15,029 nucleotides of DNA from Deltaproteobacteria bacterium (GTDB taxonomy: Bacteria > Desulfobacterota_B > Binatia > UBA9968): the NCBI GenBank assembly GCA_005879255.1, contig VBKY01000159.1, positions 19,294 to 34,322 on the forward strand. The letters are read 5' to 3'. Shown here piece by piece: positions 1 to 6,274 of the stretch. A model generated the notes under the pieces. It had not been told where the DNA came from. It did not search any database and saw nothing but the letters and a program-made list of their open reading frames with translations. How positions within the stretch are numbered: position 1 is the stretch's first letter; each line of letters starts with the position of its first letter. A program made the translations under genes and the position numbers.

Positions 1-391
1 CGTTAATCTTTACTTCCACCGATTTTCCATTGGCTAAATTCGTAACCTTTATTTTGCTACCGAAGGGCAGGGTCCGATGCGCGGCCGTAAACAGCCCTTG
101 ATCAAAAATCTCTCCGCTGGCCGTCCTTTTTCCTTGATGTTGCGCCCCATACCACGAAGCTTCGCCGGTTTGTGGCAATTTCCTTTGCTCAGCGGGAGTT
201 TGTTTGATCGGCGGTTTAGCAGTCTCAGGCTGTGCGGTCGTTTCGGTGGACGCGGGAGGACGTTGAAGCATTGCGCAGCCCTGAGAAAACAGCAGACCTA
301 AACACATCGCTAGTAGAAGTGAACGCCTCCCTGAAAAAACGCGCACGATGAATTTTAGAGGCAAAAAAGATAAAACCATCGCGACCTGCAC
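1..391 (-). CDS. rlpA: RlpA-type septal-ring lytic transglycosylase / DPBB-domain lipoprotein (5' part; runs off left edge)
   Basis: Translating the minus strand gives a signal region with hydrophobic stretch LLLAMCLGLLF, then SQGC, a plausible lipobox with Cys as the lipidated residue. A Pro/Thr-rich linker follows, then the RlpA double-psi beta-barrel core: GEASWYG, GKRTASGE, TAAHRTLPFGSKIKV, TNLANGKSVEVKIN. Family members are outer-membrane lipoproteins that bind or cleave denuded peptidoglycan glycan strands at division sites. I chose the GTG at 389-391 because a near-perfect Shine-Dalgarno (GGAGGTGAT, 394-402) sits just upstream; an ATG starting at 379 and a GTG starting at 346 are alternatives, and the last would give a more usual signal-peptide length. 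About 130 codons are visible; the rest of the barrel and any C-terminal SPOR domain lie outside. Identification of the domain is firm; enzymatic activity is family knowledge. Confidence 0.88.
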   Translation of the reverse strand, partial: MQVAMVLSFLPLKFIVRVFSGRRSLLLAMCLGLLFSQGCAMLQRPPASTETTAQPETAKPPIKQTPAEQRKLPQTGEASWYGAQHQGKRTASGEIFDQGLFTAAHRTLPFGSKIKVTNLANGKSVEVKIN

Positions 392-393
392 AG

Positions 394-402
394 ATCACCT
401 CC
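394..402 (-). promoter_or_regulatory. Shine-Dalgarno of the rlpA-like gene
   Basis: On the minus strand this reads GGAGGTGAT, strongly complementary to the 16S rRNA 3' end. It ends 2 nt before the GTG at 389-391 (6 nt from GGAGG to the GTG). It is too far from the ATG at 379 or the GTG at 346 to serve them, which decides the start. Confidence 0.7.
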
Positions 403-428
403 GACCAGTTAGACATTCTCGCCGTGGC

Positions 429-876
429 TCACGTCGGAATCTTCATTAGCTTGGCAGCGTTGCCGCTGAGGCTCGCGACGCGCTCGACGTCGCTCAAACC
501 GGGCGTCTTGAGGATATGATCGACCGGCCCCTTCACCCAAGGAACCGCGTAATCCGTTCCAATCATGATCTGGCTCGCTCCGTGTTCGTTCACCAGATGC
601 CGGAGTGCCTCGGACGTGAAGACCAGCGAATCGAAATAGAGCTGCTTCAAATATTCGCTTGCTTGTTTCTTCAGGGTCGGACCTTTGCATTGGTCGGGAA
701 ACACGGCACAGCCATGATCCATCCGTGCGGCGTAGAACGGCACGAAGCCGCCACCGTGGGCCGCGCAGATTTTCACATTCGGAAAGCGGTCCAGCGTGCC
801 CTCGAAGATCAGGTGAGCGAGCTATTGCCACCTCCGCAATATGGATTGTGTGTTGCCGCCACTGCCATCGAAGCGG
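429..876 (-). pseudogene. Decayed C-terminal fragment of an ACMSD-like amidohydrolase (amidohydrolase_2 family)
   Basis: The frame is open on the minus strand from 821 to a TGA at 429-431, giving about 130 residues that match the C-terminal third of the family: LAHLIFEGTLDRFPNVKI, then CAAHGGGFVPFYAARMDH (a metal/active-site His region), YFDSLVFTSEALRHLV, and GTDYAVPW (the late metal-binding Asp). Complete members are about 300-350 residues and begin with an HxH metal motif that is absent here. Immediately upstream a TAG (822-824) and a further in-frame stop interrupt sequence that still resembles family members (RFDGSGGNTQS), so the N-terminal two-thirds is deleted and the join has decayed. 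The internal GTG at 774-776 could start a 115-residue peptide, but half a TIM barrel is unlikely to fold. It sits downstream of the SMP-30 gene on the same strand and may be the end of an old operon. Confidence 0.8.
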
Positions 877-934
877 CGGGAAGATTAAGTCATACGAATG
901 CCTGGCAGCCGGGATCTTCATCTTGCCCGAAGCG

Positions 935-1990
935 CTACCGAATACCCGGCGTGTTCACGCGAATTTTATAGATGCTCGTCCGCGCCGCGATATAGAGAGT
1001 CTTTCGGTCGGCGTCGCCGAATTCGACATTGGCAGCAAGCTCCGGCGTAGGAATCGTGCCCAGATGTTTGCCCTCCGGCGAAATAATCCAGACGCCGCCG
1101 GCCGCCGTTTCGTAAAGATTCCCTTTGCTATCGACTCTCAGGCCGTCGGTGATGCCTGGAGTCGGGTCTTTGCTGATGTCGATGAACATCATCCCGTTCG
1201 TGAGCGTGCCGTTTGGCTGGACCTCATAACGCTTGACGAACTTGTCGCGGCTGCCATTGGCATAGAGATACTTTTCGTCCGGTGAGAAGGCGAGCCCGTT
1301 CGTGTTTGGGATATCGTTGATGACCAGGCTCACCTTGCCGTCCCTGAGCATGTAAACGCCGCCGTGATCTAACTCCTTTCTCGGATCCTTTTCCCTGAGG
1401 CGCAGGCCGCCAAACCCGTCAGTGAAATAAATCGATCCGTCTTTCTTCACGACGACGTCGTTGGTGCCGCCGAAGCGCTTTCCTTCGTAGCGATCGGCGA
1501 GGACGGTGCGCTTACCGTTCTTTTCGATGCGATCGATCGACCGGCCTGCCCATGTCGCGATGATGAGTCGGTCTTGTCGGTCCAACGCAAGCCCGTTCGA
1601 CCCGATCATGGGAAACTCCTCGAACAGCGGGTCACTTCGATCCTTCCCATTCGTCTGCATGAATCCCACACGCCAAATGTCCTGTCCGGTATAGCCGCTG
1701 TGGTCCAGATAGACGGACATCTTGCCGTCGGGCGTCCACTTGTAGATCACGTTGGCGGGCATATCGCTAAACAGCAAATACCCGCTCTTACCTTTGTGAA
1801 CCCAGAGAGCTCCCTCGGTAAATCCAAAGCCGCCTTTCACCAGTTCCAACTTGGCGTCGGGAGACACGAGTGCATCGAGCGCCGGATCCAGTCGGACGAT
1901 GGGTTTGCCACTGGGCTTTTGCGCTGTTGCCAGGCCGACTCCCATGGTCACGACGAGCAAGACGACGATAGCCATCGACCATTTTTTCAT
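935..1990 (-). CDS. Exported SMP-30/gluconolactonase/LRE-like beta-propeller protein
   Basis: A 351-residue protein with a clear N-terminal signal peptide (MKKW followed by a hydrophobic run; likely cut near ATA-Q at residues 21-24), so it probably acts in the periplasm. The propeller carries the usual divalent-metal ligand set of the SMP-30 family: Glu59 in FTEGALW, Asn177 in GTNDVV, Asn231 in NTNGLAFSPD and Asp282 in ITDGLRVD. Family members hydrolyse lactones or related esters; the substrate cannot be read from sequence. The ATG has a strong GAGGAGG site 7 nt upstream. It lies 149 nt after the LigJ-like gene on the same strand, with the amidohydrolase remnant beyond, suggesting a small catabolic unit in which lactone opening and ring-fission chemistry may be linked (inference). 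Length is typical. Confidence 0.9.
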   Translation of the reverse strand: MKKWSMAIVVLLVVTMGVGLATAQKPSGKPIVRLDPALDALVSPDAKLELVKGGFGFTEGALWVHKGKSGYLLFSDMPANVIYKWTPDGKMSVYLDHSGYTGQDIWRVGFMQTNGKDRSDPLFEEFPMIGSNGLALDRQDRLIIATWAGRSIDRIEKNGKRTVLADRYEGKRFGGTNDVVVKKDGSIYFTDGFGGLRLREKDPRKELDHGGVYMLRDGKVSLVINDIPNTNGLAFSPDEKYLYANGSRDKFVKRYEVQPNGTLTNGMMFIDISKDPTPGITDGLRVDSKGNLYETAAGGVWIISPEGKHLGTIPTPELAANVEFGDADRKTLYIAARTSIYKIRVNTPGIR

Positions 1991-1997
1991 GGCGAAG

Positions 1998-2004
1998 CCT
2001 CCTC
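1998..2004 (-). promoter_or_regulatory. Shine-Dalgarno of the SMP-30 gene
   Basis: Reads GAGGAGG on the minus strand, 7 nt before the ATG at 1988-1990. It fixes the start that gives a complete signal peptide. Confidence 0.75.
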
Positions 2005-2139
2005 AAACCGATTGTCCCGGATGAACGACGTTCGACCGTCAAGTAGCGGCTCTTGGTTGGCGCTTGAAGGCCACGCGCTCGGTCTGCTAGCGGCCAACCT
2101 GGGCCCTGAACGCCGCAATCTCTGCTTGGGTGCGTGGTG

Positions 2140-3150
2140 TTAAGACACGGTCAGTTTAAACACCGTCCTGGCATTGTCCTCGAAGATCTTTTTGCGATCC
2201 GCTGGGCTGAGCCACTCGATGTTCTCGATCATCGCTTTTACGTTGTCCATGGAGCGGCCGGTTGCCGGGTCAACGGATGATCCTATGCCCGGGCACTCGG
2301 TGCCGAATAAACAGCGGTCAACCCCGGCGGTTTTTATCAGCAGACGCAACGCCTCTTCGGTATACAGCACGGTATCGTAATAGAGTTTGCGCATGCCGTC
2401 GGAAAATCGTCCGCCGGTGCCGCGCCGCAGTGACGGCGCTTCAAAACGGCCCAGCTGGTAAGGCATCGCGCCGCCGCCGTGGCTGACGACGATCTTGAGA
2501 TTGGGGAAATCGTTGAAGACGGTTGAATTGACGAGGCCGAAGACCGCGATGGATTCCTCATTGATGAAGTGCACGGAATAGGGACTGCGCTCCGAGCGCG
2601 AGCCCGTGCCATGGATATGCGCCGGCACGTCGAGCTCGCAGAGCTTTTCATAGAGCGGATACCAGTAGCGGTCGCCGAGCGGCGGCGCTTCCGTGCCGCT
2701 GTTTTCGTACGGGTCAGGATTCAAAAGACAACCGACAAAACCGAGCTGCTTCACGCAACGCTCGAGCTCGGGGATCGCGTTCTGAATCGGATCGCCCGCC
2801 GTTTGCGGCAGGGCGCAAACGCCGATCCACTTGCCGGGGAAAAGTTTCATCTGTCGGTGGATGATGTTGTTGCATTCCTCGGTGAACCAGTGGACGATCT
2901 TGGTCGGCTTTTCCGACTGCATCAACTGAAACGGCCGCGGCGAAATCAGCTGGACGTCCGTGCCGTGGTCGCGCATGTAATCCAGGTGGCCTTTCGCCCA
3001 GTTTTCTTTGCGATTCGCCGCCGCGCGGATCTCGTCATCCGATACATTGACGCCGCCGCGCCCGTGCGCGCCGCGGGCCGAAAGTAAGTTCGCCTTGTAC
3101 GCCCACAATTCGGTTGGGGCTGAAACGTGGCCGTGGACATCGATAATCAT
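2140..3150 (-). CDS. Amidohydrolase resembling 4-oxalomesaconate hydratase (LigJ-like)
   Basis: A complete 336-residue amidohydrolase_2 protein. The N-terminus MIIDVHGH gives the HxH metal motif (His6, His8). His178/His180 lie in PAHIHGT, His224 in VVSHGGG, and the position normally held by the late Asp is Glu285 in FGTECPG. That Glu-for-Asp swap, the MIIDxHGH start and the total length match what I recall of LigJ/OMA hydratases, which hydrate 4-oxalomesaconate in the protocatechuate 4,5-cleavage and gallate pathways. Most other family members decarboxylate or hydrolyse aromatic acids. No signal peptide, so cytoplasmic. A GAGGA site lies 9 nt before the ATG. The SMP-30 gene follows on the same strand. 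Family membership is certain; the exact reaction is an inference, since related uncharacterised clades share the same motifs and no other Lig genes are visible here. Confidence 0.85.
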   Translation of the reverse strand: MIIDVHGHVSAPTELWAYKANLLSARGAHGRGGVNVSDDEIRAAANRKENWAKGHLDYMRDHGTDVQLISPRPFQLMQSEKPTKIVHWFTEECNNIIHRQMKLFPGKWIGVCALPQTAGDPIQNAIPELERCVKQLGFVGCLLNPDPYENSGTEAPPLGDRYWYPLYEKLCELDVPAHIHGTGSRSERSPYSVHFINEESIAVFGLVNSTVFNDFPNLKIVVSHGGGAMPYQLGRFEAPSLRRGTGGRFSDGMRKLYYDTVLYTEEALRLLIKTAGVDRCLFGTECPGIGSSVDPATGRSMDNVKAMIENIEWLSPADRKKIFEDNARTVFKLTVS

Positions 3151-3771
3151 GGCTTATGTTCCTCGCATTCTGCCGGACGGCTTAAACCCATTAGGCAAAC
3201 CGAGCGCCGCCTCCGGTGCCGGCTGGCACGGTACGTAGTTGATGAGTCGCATTTGCAGCGCGGTTTTTTTCCATGGCGCTTGCGAGAACGATCCGGGTCT
3301 GAGTTTCCGATCTGCCCGATTGACATTTGGCGTTCGGCCAGTGGCATATCCCGGTCGCGGTTCTTGCTTGCAAATCGTAAAACGCCGAAGCACTCGACTG
3401 CATATCAACGTTGCGAGAGAAAATAAATAGGGATAACTGCGGCGTCTGACATAACAATCGATTCTGCTGAAAAACCCAGCGGTCATCCCTCGAGAGTCTC
3501 AGAGCCAGTCCTGAGCTTGCGAAGGAACGAATGGAGGGCCGGTGGAAATCATCGGAGATTTTCCGTTCTACCGAGCTTGCCGAAGCATGAGCCTAGTCGA
3601 AGCATTCCTAGGGTTTTTCAGCAGAATCACGATCATCGCCACCTGGATGCATTTCTAGTAGCGTGTCGAGGCAAGAGACAACTTGACAATGTCGCGTTTA
3701 GTGACGAACATTCCTTCACAAATAAAAATACCTGTCCGTATGATTCGTAACCTGAGGATATTATTTCACTC
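3151..3771. other. Intergenic stretch between divergent genes, with no convincing gene
   Basis: The open frames here have no family resemblance, mostly overlap one another, and several run through the repeat at 3460-3628. The stretch must hold the promoters of the LigJ-like gene (leftward) and of the small plus-strand gene (rightward), but I see no unambiguous -35/-10 pair. Its only clear structure is the inverted-repeat element listed separately. Confidence 0.6.
3460..3628. repeat. Inverted-repeat element, MITE- or REP-like
   Basis: The left end (3460-3477, gattctgctgaaaaaccc) and right end (3611-3628, gggtttttcagcagaatc) are perfect 18-bp inverted repeats enclosing about 133 bp. The interior carries REP-like words: gagcttgcgaaggaacgaatgg near 3515, and gagcttgccgaagcatgagc followed by tagtcgaagcat near 3573-3605. 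There is no ORF of transposase size, so it would be non-autonomous. A partial relative (ggttgttgaag followed by cttcgacgggctcagcatgaacgg) occurs at about 12904-12955. No clear target-site duplication is visible. Confidence 0.7.
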
Positions 3772-4269
3772 GTGGCTCTGTGCGGGTTTCTAATTAGCTG
3801 CGCTCCGACAATGTTACCCGATAGGCCGCCGGAAACTTACAGGGGGCCGATCGCGGAGCGGCCGGTACTACAGCGAGGAGACTACTGGGTTTACCGGCGC
3901 GGAGACTCGACGAGAACAAAAACAACCGCTATTGCGCCGAATGTGGGTTTTCCTCTCTGGATTGGTAAAATCTGGAACTACGACAGCGAAGCGTTGCCGC
4001 GAGGACGGAACGCTCCGACAAGCCAGGCACCACGCACCCCTACGCGAATCGATTGCCAGGTGACAACCTTTCGGCAAATCGTGGTGACAGCCGGAACCTT
4101 CGGTGCGTTTGAATGTGAGTGCCAATGCAAGACCATCAGCGTCGCATACGAACCGGAATGTGGAAAATGGACATTTTGGTACGCCCCGGATGTTAAAAAC
4201 ATCATTCGGATAAATACGGAAGGCTCTACGGCAACGATGGAATTGAACGAATACAAGGCATCGCCTTAA
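3772..4269 (+). CDS. Small putative lipoprotein of unknown function
   Basis: The only convincing plus-strand gene, about 165 residues. The N-terminus MALCGFLISC ends in LISC, an acceptable lipobox with Cys10 as the acylated residue, but the preceding signal is very short and lacks a basic n-region. The start is therefore uncertain. An ATG at 3740 in another frame (MIRNLRILFHSWLCAGF, then TAA) would supply a normal signal peptide if one frame change lay near 3785-3790, so the gene may be frameshifted. The mature part begins with GDYWVYRRGD, has WIGKIWNYDSEA in the middle, a Cys cluster in GAFECECQCKT, and ends KWTFWYAPDVKNIIRI...ATMELNEYK. This layout looks like a beta-rich periplasmic domain of the DUF3108 kind, a weak resemblance only. 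A palindrome overlaps its stop codon. Confidence 0.6.
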   Translation: MALCGFLISCAPTMLPDRPPETYRGPIAERPVLQRGDYWVYRRGDSTRTKTTAIAPNVGFPLWIGKIWNYDSEALPRGRNAPTSQAPRTPTRIDCQVTTFRQIVVTAGTFGAFECECQCKTISVAYEPECGKWTFWYAPDVKNIIRINTEGSTATMELNEYKASP

Positions 4270-4273
4270 GGCG
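4262..4273. repeat. 12-bp perfect palindrome over the stop codon
   Basis: The sequence cgccttaaggcg includes the TAA stop of the small lipoprotein gene. It is too short and lacks the T-run needed to call a terminator. Confidence 0.5.
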
Positions 4274-4321
4274 TTGATCCGGTGGTTCACCGCTGTGCTT
4301 CGTTCATCACGGGGATCGGTC

Positions 4322-4407
4322 CGTTCCAATCGTTCCAGACGTTCAACCGCTTCGCTACGTTCAAGACGTTCTAGACCTCACGGCGGTTCAAGCGTTCAAA
4401 CGTTCAG
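4322..4407. repeat. Degenerate 9-bp tandem repeat (GTTC-based minisatellite)
   Basis: GTTC (or a one-base variant) recurs with 9-bp spacing at 4323, 4332, 4341, 4350 (cttc), 4359, 4368, 4377 (ctca) and 4386, then at 8-bp spacing at 4394 and 4402. The consensus is close to GTTCMARRC. On the plus strand the period is three codons, producing Ser/Arg-rich reading in spurious ORFs. There are no unique spacers, so it is not a CRISPR array. Confidence 0.65.
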
Positions 4408-4532
4408 ATGCGCCGGTAAAAGCCAGCAAGGTGTTGTGAATGAAAGTTTCATACAGTGAAGGACTAGCGATCCACACTGGCTCCGAGTCATGTACCTTCA
4501 TTCGTAAGGGTGAAGGTGAAGCGTTGACAGGG
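4408..4532. other. Unassigned sequence between the minisatellite and the intron remnant
   Basis: No gene is supported. A short perfect palindrome, atgaaagtttcat, lies at 4440-4452. The true 5' end of the intron remnant could fall in this stretch if my boundary is wrong. Confidence 0.4.
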
Positions 4533-4789
4533 GTGCGTGCAGGCCAGCCATTGAGCCGCGAAATTGAACCACCATCGCACAAGCGGTGGCCACTCCTTGG
4601 TGCCGACGCTCTTGAACTAAGCGAAAGGCAAAACTGGGAGCGTCGATATCGCGAGACGCTTTTGGACCTCGCGCGGTCTGAGACCCTGCGCATGCACGCA
4701 AGCACCTTGAGCGGAAACCGGGAGATCCCGTGACTGTCTGTGAGGAAAGTCACAGACCGCGTCGGAAAGTCCAAGGACGCACCCCGACG

Positions 4790-4972
4790 ATGTACGGTGA
4801 CGGGAAGTCGCACAGTCCCATAATACCTGCGAAGCCGCCGAACGAGGCCGAGCCTGAGGCCAAGGAGGCAGTGGAGGAAAGGGGACTGGCCAAGGGGAAG
4901 ACGCTCGAGCGCAACAGGTTCCGGACTCAGCGCCGGCAGATCCTGTCCAATACGCTGGAGCGGATACGCGAG
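4790..4972 (+). pseudogene. N-terminal stub of a group II intron reverse transcriptase/maturase (LtrA-like)
   Basis: From the ATG at 4790 the frame reads MYGDGKSHSPIIPAKPPNEA, then EERGLAKGKT, then RFRTQRRQILSNTLERIRE. This is the characteristic N-terminal leader of group II intron-encoded proteins just before the RT0/RT1 region, where relatives continue with AA..DK..RFTALWHHVYN. Here similarity stops after RIRE (about 4972) and the frame drifts to a TGA at 5030-5032. All RT motifs, including the YADD active site, and the maturase X domain are absent. It is a non-functional stub left by an internal deletion. Confidence 0.8.
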
Positions 4973-5042
4973 GGAGAGGAAGGGAGTGAGCATCGCTATC
5001 ATTCCTATTCTTCTGCTACATCGGCGTTATGACCCAAGGCAA

Positions 5043-5075
5043 GAGCCGGATGCGGCAATTCCGCACGTCCGGATC
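5043..5075 (+). ncRNA. Group II intron domain V
   Basis: A 33-nt hairpin opening with gagccggatgcgg and closing with ccgcacgtccggatc around a caat loop. It keeps the AGC catalytic triad at positions 2-4 and the bulged two-stem form expected of domain V, the most conserved intron RNA element. The pair corresponding to the usual G-U of the triad is G-A here, a possible sign of decay. Confidence 0.75.
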
Positions 5076-5244
5076 CGTGCGGGGGGTCGCCCGCGAGGGC
5101 GATTCCTACCGCGACAGGGACAGATTCGGAGCGGGAGCATATTTGGGAATTCTCAAAATCTCAGAAAGTTTTCGCATCGTGCAGTTGTAACCTGCTGGTC
5201 GACCACCCACTGATGATGTTTTGATTGGAATGACAACCGTGGAA

Positions 5245-6105
5245 TTAAGTAGCGCGTTCGAGCGCTTCTTTCGCTGCGCGCGGAACCAGAACTCTGACCA
5301 GGTCGAGTTTATATTCCGCAGAGCCGCGGTTATCGTCCGTGGGATCGCATTCCGTCGCGGCGACTTCGCCCATTTCCTGGAGAGCGGTATCGGTGATGGG
5401 TTTTTCACGCAGAACTTCTTCGGCTTTTCTGGCGCGCACGATCGTCGAAGCGACGGAATTGAGCCCTATCCGAACATCCTCGCAGGTGCCGTTATTGGCT
5501 TTCAAGGTAATCGCAACGCCGACGGTCGCGAAATCTTCAATGCTGCGCGGCGTGAATTTGATATGTGACCAACCCGGTCTCTGTGGCAGCGGGACATGGA
5601 TCTCGGTCAGCAATTCACCCGGCTCCAAAGCGGTTTGATAATAGTCGATGAAAAACTCGTCCAACCGCAGCCTTCGTTGGCCCTTGCTGCTAGTAAGCGT
5701 CACTTCCGCATCGAGTGCAAATAAACTGGCTCCCGGATCGGTCAAGGGATCACCGCCGGCAAGGTTGCCGCCGACCGTGCCCATGTTGCGGATGCGCGGC
5801 TGAGCAACTTTGCGAAAAGTTTCGTGCAGCAGGGGATAGTGCTTGTGCACGGCGGCGGAAAGCTCGATATCGCGATGACGCGCGCCGGCGCCGATGCGCA
5901 GGCCGTCTTTGTTGTTGTAGGTGATTCGATCGAACTTTGGAATACGCCCCAAACTGATCACGACCTTAGGCGTGAGCAAGCGCTGGCGCATCATGATGAT
6001 CAAAGCCGTTCCGCCGGCCATGACCCGCGCGTCGTCGCCGTATTTTTCCATCAAGCTGAAGGTTTTTTTGAGAGTGGTCGGTTCTTGGTAATCGAATCGG
6101 ATCAT
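5245..6105 (-). CDS. Molybdenum hydroxylase FAD-binding (medium) subunit
   Basis: A complete 286-residue protein of the CoxM/XdhB/CutM class. It has the two FAD pyrophosphate-binding loops of the family: AGGTAL at residues 30-35, and TVGGN at 110-114 followed by LAGGDPLTD. The N-terminus FDYQEPTTLKKTFSLM is typical, and the C-terminal CO_deh_flav_C-like part contains the RIGLNSV segment. The length fits the short form without an extra 4Fe-4S insertion, unlike the 4-hydroxybenzoyl-CoA reductase beta subunit. It passes electrons from the 2Fe-2S subunit to an acceptor such as quinone or NAD. The ATG has GGAG 5 nt upstream. It is the last gene of an S-L-M set, 169 nt after the large subunit, with a repeat in the gap. 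Function as a Mo-hydroxylase subunit is firm; substrate unknown. Confidence 0.93.
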   Translation of the reverse strand: MIRFDYQEPTTLKKTFSLMEKYGDDARVMAGGTALIIMMRQRLLTPKVVISLGRIPKFDRITYNNKDGLRIGAGARHRDIELSAAVHKHYPLLHETFRKVAQPRIRNMGTVGGNLAGGDPLTDPGASLFALDAEVTLTSSKGQRRLRLDEFFIDYYQTALEPGELLTEIHVPLPQRPGWSHIKFTPRSIEDFATVGVAITLKANNGTCEDVRIGLNSVASTIVRARKAEEVLREKPITDTALQEMGEVAATECDPTDDNRGSAEYKLDLVRVLVPRAAKEALERAT

Positions 6106-6163
6106 GGGTTCTCCAGTAAGCAGTGAACAGTTTTCAGTGAGCAGTCTAAAACGGCAGGAAAAT

Positions 6164-6204
6164 GCGAGGATCTAAGAAAGATTTCTCCCTTCGGTCGAAA
6201 TGAC
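6164..6204. repeat. Dispersed palindromic repeat, half copy
   Basis: About 40 bp ending tcggtcgaaatgac. Its reverse complement matches 8640-8681 almost base for base, with one length difference near the end. It belongs to the same family as the full palindrome at 13561-13622. Just before it (6115-6146) are small direct repeats of cagt-ra-gcagt type. Confidence 0.75.
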
Positions 6205-6274
6205 GATCGGCTTTACTTTGCGCCTTTGCGCGAGATATTCCGACTTCTGCTTGCGCGCTCTACGGGCGTTCAGG

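Larger units (their letters stand above)
4533..5115 (+). mobile_element. Group II intron remnant with most of the reverse transcriptase deleted
   Basis: The left boundary is placed at a GTGCG (4533-4537), the usual 5' splice-site word of group II introns; this is the least certain end. Structured leader sequence follows, then the start of a typical intron-encoded protein ORF at 4790. It breaks off after about 60 codons, and by 5043 the sequence has jumped to domain V and domain VI. Domain VI (about 5078-5115) forms a GC-rich stem with a bulged A near 5108, about 7 nt before a GAC end that fits the AY 3' terminus. An intact intron of this class would be about 2-2.5 kb, so roughly 1.3-1.8 kb is missing. 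It cannot move on its own but could still be recognised by a maturase supplied in trans if the deletion spared the RNA core. Confidence 0.8.

Noticed and set aside
409..921. A 170-codon minus-strand open frame overlapping the amidohydrolase remnant
   Set aside because: Past its first 30 or so residues it is a different frame of the same DNA and loses all amidohydrolase motifs (HGGG, GTD), which lie in the frame ending at 429.
2054..2098. Terminator hairpin between the LigJ-like and SMP-30 genes (ggttggc / gccaacc arms)
   Set aside because: The arms are only 7 bp with a loop of about 30 nt and no T-run follows, so it is not supported as a terminator.
4322..4407. CRISPR array
   Set aside because: The repeats are 9 bp with no unique spacers, and no cas genes are present.
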